Source: Tardibacter chloracetimidivorans (GTDB taxonomy: Bacteria; Pseudomonadota; Alphaproteobacteria; Sphingomonadales; Sphingomonadaceae). Taken from it: 64,000 nucleotides of DNA. The stretch covers positions 1 to 64,000 of the forward strand of contig NZ_CP018222.1 of NCBI RefSeq assembly GCF_001890385.1. Reading direction: 5' to 3'. The translations under genes were made by a program, and so were the position numbers. Below are positions 57,841-64,000 of the stretch, in pieces. Positions within the stretch are counted from its first letter, which is position 1. Every line of letters starts with the position of its first letter. A model generated the notes under the pieces. The model was not told the origin of the DNA. It was given only the letters and a program-made list of their open reading frames with translations, and made no database searches.

Positions 57841-58990
57841 CGTGCCTATCCGCTTGACGCATACACCCACTACATCTAGTGGCTGCCTTGTGGCGCGCGC
57901 CTGACTTTTCCTGCGGCTTGGTGCCACCCAAAGCGGTTGTAAAGGGTGGGGATTGTGGACGTTCTTGACCGCGACAAGCTGCCGTTCCCGAAATCCCTCC
58001 CCGAGTTCCAGCGGCTTTTCCCGGATGATGGCGCTTGCGCGTCCTGGCTTGAAAAAGCTCGCTGGCCTGATGGATTTGCGTGCCCACGCTGTGGCGTCGT
58101 CGGCGATCCGTTTCGTTTCACCACTCGGCCTGTCATCCTGATGTGCCGCTCGTGTCGCCGTCAGACCGGCCTGATGGTCGGCACGGCCATGGAACGAAGC
58201 CACATCCCGCTCAGCGTGTGGTTCTGGGCCGCTTACCTGGTTGCGAGTCAGACGACCGGCATATCTGCCGTCCAGTTGCAGCGCCAGCTTGGCCTGACCC
58301 GGTACGAGACGGCCTTTGGCCTGCTCCATAAACTGCGCGCCGCGATGGTGCGCCCCGATCAGGATCGGATCGGCGGGCAGAGCGGTCAGCATGTCGAGGT
58401 CGATGAGACCTGGATCGGCGGGCGAACGCGCGGCGAAGGCCGGGGAACCCACCACAAAACGCTGGTGGTCGCCGCCGTCGAAGTTCGTCACCGGGAGCCT
58501 GGCACTGGCCAGGACCGCCGCCGGAACGGACGCTATGCCGGAAGGGTTCGATTGGCCATCGGTGCAGACCGCAGTGCCGGTGCCCTTGGTGGCTTTGTAC
58601 AGAGCGCGGTCGAGCCGGGAACGCTGGTCATCACCGATGATTGGAGCGGCTATAGCGGGTTGCAGGGCGGCGGTTACGACCATCACGCCATCGCCCAGTG
58701 TGGCGACCCGGAGGTGTCCGAAGAGTTCCTGCCCATCGTCCATCTGGTGTTCTCAAACCTCAAAGCGTGGCTCAACGGCATCCACCACGGCGTCAGCACC
58801 AAGCATCTGCAAGCCTACCTCAACGAGTTCACTTTCCGCTTCAATCGCCGCTTCTACCCGTTCAACGCCTTCCGATCCCTCCTCGGGATCGCCAGTGATA
58901 TCGAGGCGCCGACCTTTGCCGAACTCTACTCAGGCCAATGGACCCACCATACCATATCTAGTGGGTGTATGCCTTAAGCGGATAGGCACG
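57841..58990 (+). mobile_element. IS1595-family insertion sequence
   Basis: 1150 bases bounded by 32-base inverted ends (CGTGCCTATCCGCTTGACGC inward on the left; the right end differs at two positions) and by an 8-base direct repeat GGTCGTTC (57833-57840 and 58991-58998). The 8-base duplication and the transposase type agree with IS1595. It lies in the same direction as the interrupted gene. Confidence 0.87.
57946..58977 (+). CDS. IS1595-family transposase
   Basis: A 343-residue transposase. An N-terminal zinc ribbon (FACPRCGVVG, MCRSCRRQTG) and the DDE-type catalytic domain are clear: VDETWIGGRTRG, ITDDWSGYSG and FSNLKAWLNGIHHGVSTKH, with NRRFYPFNAFRSLLG near the end. GTG 57946 or GTG 57955 may start translation; the second has GGGTGGGGA just upstream. 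Confidence 0.88.
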   Translation: MGIVDVLDRDKLPFPKSLPEFQRLFPDDGACASWLEKARWPDGFACPRCGVVGDPFRFTTRPVILMCRSCRRQTGLMVGTAMERSHIPLSVWFWAAYLVASQTTGISAVQLQRQLGLTRYETAFGLLHKLRAAMVRPDQDRIGGQSGQHVEVDETWIGGRTRGEGRGTHHKTLVVAAVEVRHREPGTGQDRRRNGRYAGRVRLAIGADRSAGALGGFVQSAVEPGTLVITDDWSGYSGLQGGGYDHHAIAQCGDPEVSEEFLPIVHLVFSNLKAWLNGIHHGVSTKHLQAYLNEFTFRFNRRFYPFNAFRSLLGIASDIEAPTFAELYSGQWTHHTISSGCMP

Positions 58991-59592
58991 GGTCGTTCGA
59001 TGCTGGACGGCCTCTATTTTGCTTATACACAGCGCATGTTCTGGGATCTTGGTGCCGAGTCCTCACCATTCCGTAACATCGACTATCAGCCAGAGCTGTT
59101 CTATCTGTCGCCGGGTGTCGCGGTTTCGGACAAGGCAACGCTAAGCGGCCAAATCGGTGTCCGCCACGAATCCAATGGGCGTTCAGGCGATGCATCGCGC
59201 AGCGTCAACGGCTTCTATCTCGCTCCCATGGCCGCTTTTTCGCTGAGCGGCGACACCAGGTTGGTCGTTGCTCCACGGCTTTGGCTCTATGCCGGCGACC
59301 TTTCGGACAATCCCGATATCCGTAGATATCGAGGAAACACCGGCCTCGTTGTGGAGATTGGGGAAGAGGATGGACTTCGCCTCTCTACGTCCAGTCGATT
59401 CAACTTTTCGAGCGGCAAGGGATCGGTTTCCGCCGATCTCTCCTATCCGATGCGCCGCATTCTTGGCGGCGGCCCCGACTTCTACCTCTTCGGCCAGAGC
59501 TTCGTGGGTTATGGAGAAAACCTGCTGGACTACAACAAACACACGACGCGGTTTCGCATTGGCGTGGCGCTCGTGCGATAAGCTCGCGGGGT

Positions 59593-60471
59593 CTAGCGGC
59601 CGCGATCATCCTTGTCGCGCCTTTGATCGGTGCGCCCGCGATCCGGCTCCGCCTTCGCCTGTGGGACGATCCCATAGCGTTGCAGCGCGGGCGCCAGGCG
59701 GTCGATCTCCGCGCGCTTATAAGCGGCTTCCTCGGCCGTGAGAGGACGCCCGCGCTCGCGCTCGACAATCTCACGGGCACGCGGCTCATCAGGGGAGAGG
59801 GGATGGGAAAAATCGAAGCGATGCAGGATCTCGCCGCCGCGCCGATAGATGGTGAGGCGGTCGGCAAGGCGCTCATCCTGCATCCGATCCAGCGTATCGA
59901 GCATCCCGCCCAGCGCGGCCCCATGCGCCTCCATGCTCGTCATTCGCCCGTAGCCGCGGCTGTCCTTCTGCGCCACGAAGCGCTGGAGGATGCCAAGCGC
60001 GCTCAACTCCGGATTGACCGCCAGTGCCCGCGCATCGGTCACAAAATCGTTATCGCGAAAGCGGGTGAGGGTTTCCGCCACCTTGTCGGGCAGGCGCATA
60101 GTGCCTTCGACAGCGACATTGCAGCGCCGTGCAGCGGCGTCAGCAATCGCCATTTCGATCCACCGGCCCGAATCGCGATCGGTGAAGAAAGCTGCGGTGC
60201 GGTCGTCATGGCGCTGCAATTCGCTATAGCGCGGATGGAAGGCGCGCAAATCATCGCCGATGATTTCGATCAGGCCCCCGCGCCGATCGAACTCGGCGTG
60301 GGCGGCCGCCAGCAAGGCGCTCTTGCCAGCGCCGGGCTGACCACCAAGCACCAAGGCGGTAGGGCGCTCGACCGGCGCGGCCTGCGCAAATAGCAGCGGC
60401 GCGATGCGGCTTTCGTAGATCGCGCGATGCTTGTCCGGGGAAAGCCGATAACGGTCCGGGTCACGATCCAT
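59593..60471 (-). CDS. Zeta-toxin family protein
   Basis: A 292-residue P-loop kinase-like protein. Walker A is GGQPGAGKS (43-51); IIGDDLRAFHPRY, and VAVEGTMRLPDKVAETL are zeta-toxin segments. Zeta toxins phosphorylate peptidoglycan precursors. The C-terminal 60 residues are charged and low in complexity. It begins 5 bases after the 60477-60773 gene, which is in the position of an antitoxin. Confidence 0.83.
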   Translation of the reverse strand: MDRDPDRYRLSPDKHRAIYESRIAPLLFAQAAPVERPTALVLGGQPGAGKSALLAAAHAEFDRRGGLIEIIGDDLRAFHPRYSELQRHDDRTAAFFTDRDSGRWIEMAIADAAARRCNVAVEGTMRLPDKVAETLTRFRDNDFVTDARALAVNPELSALGILQRFVAQKDSRGYGRMTSMEAHGAALGGMLDTLDRMQDERLADRLTIYRRGGEILHRFDFSHPLSPDEPRAREIVERERGRPLTAEEAAYKRAEIDRLAPALQRYGIVPQAKAEPDRGRTDQRRDKDDRGR

Positions 60472-60476
60472 GCAGA

Positions 60477-60773
60477 TCAGGCGGCAGCGGCCAACTCGCT
60501 CTTGCTGTCGCGGGCGCGGACGATCGCGCTATATTCGCGGAGCACTTGCGCAACGGTCGCGTCATCAGTGACGCGCAACGACTTCATGACATCGAAACAA
60601 TGGCGCGTCTGCATTTCGAGAAAGGCCAATCGCTCGCCATCGGGCTTCGGCTTGGCCTGCTCGGCATCGATCTCCGCGCTATAGCCCGCGATCACGTCCA
60701 CCACCGCCTCGCGCGCCGCCTCGAAGGCGACGGCCTGGTCCTGAGTCCAGAGTGGAGCGGCAATCTCGGTCAT
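60477..60773 (-). CDS. Small helical protein upstream of the zeta toxin, possible antitoxin
   Basis: A 98-residue helical, acidic protein (AVAFEAAREAVVDVIAGYSA, EIDAEQAKPKPDGERLAFLE, TVAQVLREYSAIVRARDSK). It is not clearly the epsilon antitoxin, but the size, charge and tight spacing to the toxin gene fit. The ATG is at 60773. Confidence 0.6.
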   Translation of the reverse strand: MTEIAAPLWTQDQAVAFEAAREAVVDVIAGYSAEIDAEQAKPKPDGERLAFLEMQTRHCFDVMKSLRVTDDATVAQVLREYSAIVRARDSKSELAAAA

Positions 60774-60830
60774 GGCGATAATCCTATCAGAAAAGGCGGG
60801 GCGGAACAATTGAGGACCGCGAGCTGGTTC

Positions 60831-60915
60831 AGCGCCCGCGCGGCCCTTGGGCCGCGCCCGCCGCGTCGCCTTGGCGGTGGGGCGCGCCGCCGCCAAGGCG
60901 GCGGCGCTGGCGCGG
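60831..60915. repeat. GC-rich double-hairpin repeat, copy 2
   Basis: GCGCGGCCC/GGGCCGCGC and GCGCCGCCGCC/GGCGGCGGCGC stems, the same arrangement as 39129-39212. Several differences between the copies preserve pairing. Confidence 0.5.
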
Positions 60916-60922
60916 CCTAGAG

Positions 60923-61156
60923 TCAACCACTGGCCTCTCCGTCTGGAAGAACGGGTTCGACGGACAAGCCGGGAAAGACGCTTGGGAAAAACTCCCGCTG
61001 CCGGCCCCTCGCGTCGGTGGCGATGATTTTCCTAGTGCTGACGGGACCGCGCGTCACATAGTCGAACACCCAGCTTTCACCGCGAAAATCCGCAATGGCC
61101 TGCCCCGGCTTAACGGGCTGGCCCGCCAGCATGGCGCGATAGTGAGGCCCGCTCAC
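60923..61156 (-). CDS. Uncharacterised small protein
   Basis: A 77-residue protein from GTG 61156 (SGPHYRAMLAGQPVKPGQAI then ADFRGESWVFDYVTRG). Start is set by the GTGA overlap with the upstream gene. Beta-rich; family unknown. Confidence 0.55.
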   Translation of the reverse strand: MSGPHYRAMLAGQPVKPGQAIADFRGESWVFDYVTRGPVSTRKIIATDARGRQREFFPSVFPGLSVEPVLPDGEASG

Positions 61157-61437
61157 GCGACCGACTCCCGCGCGGCGACATGAGCGGCAACCGCCGCATA
61201 TTCGCCGGGGGAATGATCGCGCAGGAAATCCAGCGCCGCGCCATGATAGGCACTGCCTTCGGCAGCGCGGGCGGCGACGTGCCGCCACGCCTCGTCGTCG
61301 CTGGTGAAACACTCATCGGCATCCACGCGCTGTAGCTGGTAGGGATCGGGGCGGCCGATCTCGCAAAGATCGAATATGCCCCAGCCCTCGGCATGGGCCT
61401 GCTGGTTATCGAAGGCGGGTTCATCATAATGCTGCAT
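61153..61437 (-). CDS. Uncharacterised acidic protein
   Basis: A 94-residue acidic protein (QHYDEPAFDNQQAHAEGWGI, FDLCEIGRPDPYQLQRVDAD). AAGGACGATAG lies upstream of the ATG. The N-terminal half resembles small plasmid proteins that carry FDLCEIGR-like segments; no function known. Confidence 0.55.
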   Translation of the reverse strand: MQHYDEPAFDNQQAHAEGWGIFDLCEIGRPDPYQLQRVDADECFTSDDEAWRHVAARAAEGSAYHGAALDFLRDHSPGEYAAVAAHVAARESVA

Positions 61438-61503
61438 GGCTATCGTCCTTGAATTTGTGGCGTTGGGGAGGGGCCGCCCCGAAAGAGACGGCCCGCTTCC
61501 GTT

Positions 61504-62298
61504 TCACTCGGCAGCGACCGCAAAGTGCTCGTCATGGTCGTTGTCGGCCTCGGCAAAGGGGCACTCGTCCGCCGCCTCGGCCTCATCGGCGTCGATATCC
61601 TCGCCATCGCCGTCCTGCCGCTCGGCCTCGTCCTCCGGCTCGACTTCGGGTTCCTCCGGGGTGACGAGAGCCGGGGGGAGCCAACCGTGACCGGGGACGC
61701 GCTCGGCGCAGGCTTCGGCCAACATATCCTTTTTCATCTTCGCGCAATTCTCGGCGGCAGCGGGGCCGCAAGCCTCGGTCAACGCCGCAAGCATCGCCTT
61801 CTTGGTGATCGCCCCGAAAAACTCGACGCCACCCTCCCAATGCTCGCGCATATCGAGATTGGCGGCGCGGGCGATCCGGTCCACCGAACGCAACCGTTCC
61901 GGGTCGGCATATTTGCCATGGCGACCATCGATCAACGCGGCGGTGCAGGCCGCGAGCAGGCGGGCAATATCGGCATCATCCAAGGCCAGAACCCATGCGA
62001 AGCGATTGGCCGCTTTCTTCGGCGCGCCCGCGATCAGGTCGGCCACCCCGGCATAGGGCGACGCCATTTCGCGCGTGTTATAGTCGAAATGCTGGGCCGG
62101 TTCCTGAATGTCCGTGCTGGCGCGAAGCTGGACCGCATGGGCGTCGGGATAGCTCTCCGCGAGGATCGGCAACAGCGCATCGAGCAGCACCGCATTGGCA
62201 AGGTGCTGGTTCTTCGCAACCTCGGCCTGCAAGGCAAGGGGTTTGAGTATCAACGGAACAGAAAACCTACATAAGGGATCAGCCGACTTTTCCCGCAT
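61504..62298 (-). pseudogene. C-terminal part of a large plasmid ParB-like protein
   Basis: 264 residues, similar to the C-terminal third of the long plasmid ParB/nuclease-like proteins: RLRSVDRIARAANLDMREHW, GAITKKAMLAALTEACGP, KKDMLAEACAERVPGHGWLP, then a strongly acidic tail. The ParB N-terminal domain, some hundreds of residues, is missing. The first 20 residues (MREKSADPLCRFSVPL) look unrelated, so the gene was truncated near 62240-62300. It could still be translated from an internal start. Confidence 0.6.
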
Positions 62299-62309
62299 AG
62301 CTCGGTTAG

Positions 62310-62702
62310 TTAGCGCCAGCTATCCAGGTCCTTGATCATTTTCCTGTGACATTTGAGGTGATGCTTCATCAGCCTGATGTCGTGGAGGTAATCCTGCTCC
62401 GGCCGAAACTCGTAATCCGGATCGATGTAGAATCGGTTTCGGGTAAAGCACTCGAACAGGTTGATGCCGTCCCAGGTGTCGATAACCTGTTCGAGGCTTT
62501 TCGCCATATGATGCAACGGCGAACCAGGTCCATTCTCATCCCTCATCTTATGAAGGCGCAAATGGATGTGTTGCAGCATGTCGGTCCGCATGTAGCTGTT
62601 CAAAAGCATGAGCGAGTGGGTCGGTGTCTTCGGAACAGCAAAGCCCATTTTATCTTCTGGCGGCAGGTCCGCGACATCCTGGTGGTCGTCGTTGTCAGTC
62701 AT
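62310..62702 (-). CDS. Uncharacterised protein
   Basis: A 130-residue protein of unknown family (PEDKMGFAVPKTPTHSLML, LHHMAKSLEQVIDTWDGINL, QDYLHDIRLMKHHLKCHRKM). Helical, His/Met-rich. Its codon use appears less GC-rich than the backbone. It lies between the truncated ParB-like gene and the Tn3-family resolvase, so it may be a transposon passenger. Start at 62702 was chosen over 62753. Confidence 0.5.
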   Translation of the reverse strand: MTDNDDHQDVADLPPEDKMGFAVPKTPTHSLMLLNSYMRTDMLQHIHLRLHKMRDENGPGSPLHHMAKSLEQVIDTWDGINLFECFTRNRFYIDPDYEFRPEQDYLHDIRLMKHHLKCHRKMIKDLDSWR

Positions 62703-62919
62703 CACGTTTCGCTCGCAAGAGATTTTCCCCCATGCTCCACCGGTGGCATCCACAAAAGCCTTGCCTGAACGTCACAACAAACCCCGGTTTGATATGAACC
62801 GCCCCGACAATCGTGAGCGAGCCGCTTAAGAGCACATAATCTCACATCTACCCGTCCAAAAACCTGTGGCCGATAAACCTCTCTGTCGATAGATTGATTT
62901 AGAAGGGAGACAGACGTCG

Positions 62920-63537
62920 ATGCTGATCGGGTACATGCGGGTGTCAACGGGCGAGCAGAACCTCGACCTGCAGCGTGATGCGCTGGATCGTGCCGGATGC
63001 GACCGCGTCTTCGATGACGTGTGTTCGGGCCGCGCGACCGAACGGGCCGGTCTCGACAAGGCCATCGATATCATGCGTGACGGCGACACCCTCGTCGTCT
63101 GGAAGCTTGATCGGATCGGTCGGTCACTGCCCCACGTCGTCGGGCTGGTCGGCGATTTGCAGAAGCGCGGCGTCGGCCTGAAGGTGCTGACTGGCGATAT
63201 CGATACGACGACCGTTACGGGAAGGTTGGTGTTCGGCATCTTCGCGACCCTTGCCGAGTTCGAGCGCGACCTGATCCATGAGCGCACGATGGCCGGGCTC
63301 GCCGCGGCTAGGGCGCGTGGGCGGTCGGGCGGACGGCCACGGATCATGACGAAGCAGAAGCTGAAGGCGGCAATGGCGATGATGGCAGACCGCGACAACG
63401 CCGCGCGCGATGTCGCGGTCCAGCTCGGCATGTCGGTATCGACGCTCTACGCCTATGTCGATGCAGAGGGTCGACCGCGGGAGCGCGCCGGCGAACTGCT
63501 GGGCAAGCGTGGGGCACGGTCCAAGGTAGCGGCATAG
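62920..63537 (+). CDS. tnpR: Serine resolvase of a Tn3-family transposon
   Basis: A 205-residue small serine recombinase. The nucleophile is Ser9 in YMRVSTGEQ; VWKLDRIGRSLPHVVGL and LAEFERDLIHERTMAGLAAA are the dimer helix region; GRPRIMTKQKL starts the C-terminal helix-turn-helix. Resolves cointegrates at a res site, which would lie in the 90 bases upstream. AGAAGGGAG precedes the ATG. Confidence 0.92.
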   Translation: MLIGYMRVSTGEQNLDLQRDALDRAGCDRVFDDVCSGRATERAGLDKAIDIMRDGDTLVVWKLDRIGRSLPHVVGLVGDLQKRGVGLKVLTGDIDTTTVTGRLVFGIFATLAEFERDLIHERTMAGLAAARARGRSGGRPRIMTKQKLKAAMAMMADRDNAARDVAVQLGMSVSTLYAYVDAEGRPRERAGELLGKRGARSKVAA

Positions 63538-63545
63538 CCTGAGCA

Positions 63546-64000
63546 ATGCCGGTCGGCTTTCTCTCGGACGACCAGGCACTGCGCTATGGTCGCTTCGTCG
63601 GTGAGCCGACATCGGAACAGCTCGCGCGTCATTTCCATCTCGACGACGCGGACCAGGCATTCATCGGCGCGCATCGCGGCGATCACAACCGGCTCGGCGT
63701 GGCGGTACAGCTTGGCTCTTTGCGTTTGCTCGGCACCTTTCTCGAAGATCCGGCACTGACACCGGCATCGGTCACACGATTTGTCGGCAACCAGTTGGGG
63801 ATCGACGGAACGGACGAACTAATGGCGCGATATTGCGCAACCAAGGGGCGATGGCGGCATGGTCCGCGCATCCGCGACCATTATGGCTACCGGGTCCTGT
63901 CCGATCCCGGCATCGCGTTTCGACTGCACCGTTTCATATATGCCCTGTGCTGGACGGGCACCGATCGCCCTTCGATGCTGTTTGACGCAGGTGTGATATG
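63546..64000 (+). CDS. tnpA: Tn3-family transposase, 5' part (runs off right edge)
   Basis: From ATG 63546 the frame stays open to the end of the window (about 151 residues). PVGFLSDDQALRYGRFVGEP, RHFHLDDADQAFIGAHRGDH, NRLGVAVQLGSLRLLGTFL are the DUF4158 N-terminal domain of Tn3-family transposases. It starts eight bases after the resolvase stop and is expected to be close to 1000 residues. The remaining domains and the right end are outside the window. Confidence 0.9.
   Translation, partial: MPVGFLSDDQALRYGRFVGEPTSEQLARHFHLDDADQAFIGAHRGDHNRLGVAVQLGSLRLLGTFLEDPALTPASVTRFVGNQLGIDGTDELMARYCATKGRWRHGPRIRDHYGYRVLSDPGIAFRLHRFIYALCWTGTDRPSMLFDAGVI

Larger units (their letters stand above)
57191..59581 (+). 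pseudogene. pldA: Outer-membrane phospholipase A gene, interrupted by an IS1595-family element
   Basis: The 5' part (57191-57840) begins with GTG and a signal peptide (RYLLALAGVAAFPSASHAQ) and continues to SHARQDGGRS. The 3' part (58991-59581) has YFAYTQRMFWDLG, the catalytic box RHESNGRSGDASRSVN with its His-Ser pair, and ends RFRIGVALVR, a beta-barrel terminus. These are OMPLA hallmarks. Removing the IS and one 8-base duplicate restores the frame (GGRS then MLDGLYF). The gene is preceded by operator copy 4. Confidence 0.87.

Overview
The window reads as a stretch of high-GC alphaproteobacterial DNA, most likely from a sphingomonad. The grounds are inference from gene content: sphingomonad-style efflux and ketone-body clusters, a plasmid backbone with ParA/ParB, relaxase, DUF3768, DUF6884, DUF7673 and ArdC, and dense mobile DNA. 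No rRNA, tRNA or CRISPR array was seen. The right two thirds looks like plasmid or integrated-plasmid sequence.

Region 1 (1-9750) is a catabolic operon for a (chloro)aromatic acid. On the minus strand it runs: dioxygenase alpha and beta subunits, intradiol (chloro)catechol 1,2-dioxygenase, dienelactone hydrolase, maleylacetate reductase, Rieske ferredoxin, ferredoxin reductase, (chloro)muconate cycloisomerase and a YciI-like protein. A divergent LysR regulator sits at the head. Two sites of the ATAC-N7-GTAT type (6828-6842 and, with one mismatch, 8763-8777) lie about 65 bases upstream of plausible start points, so the dioxygenase and ring-cleavage blocks probably have separate LysR-controlled promoters.

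Region 2 (9751-17200) is a ketone-body / polyhydroxybutyrate-type block: TetR, 3-hydroxybutyrate dehydrogenase, an FAD reductase-patatin fusion, acetoacetate decarboxylase, phasin, a second TetR and a MarR. The palindrome ACCGAACCGTTCGGT occurs four times in the window (9827, 14732, 17116, 57110), suggesting one TetR-type regulon. Region 3 (17200-30450) holds a tyrosine integrase, an orphan sdhC, TetR-controlled EmrAB/NodT efflux genes, and an AraC-TPR-MFS-DUF2938 cluster.

Region 4 (30500-62700) is the mobile backbone: relaxase and accessory protein, a likely oriT zone near 32200, parAB with two small partners, a DciA-like helicase-loader homologue, an orphan methyltransferase, toxin-antitoxin pairs, many small uncharacterised genes, ArdC antirestriction genes, SSB, a WGR protein and a zeta toxin. 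Most genes here are transcribed leftward, toward the putative oriT, as expected of a conjugative leading region. Four near-identical, hairpin-rich, non-coding repeats (37336, 41414, 43084, 55111) sit directly 5' of leftward operons and resemble shared leader/promoter modules, possibly single-stranded promoters of the F-plasmid Frpo type.

One resident ardC gene (44708-55102) has been opened twice. A group II intron (52118-54693) and a 6.9-kb element carrying three overlapping tyrosine recombinases plus its own ardC (44915-51788) interrupt it; removing both restores a 312-residue reading frame exactly. Further right, an outer-membrane phospholipase A gene is split by an IS1595-family element with an 8-bp target duplication, and a Tn3-family transposon begins at the right edge.
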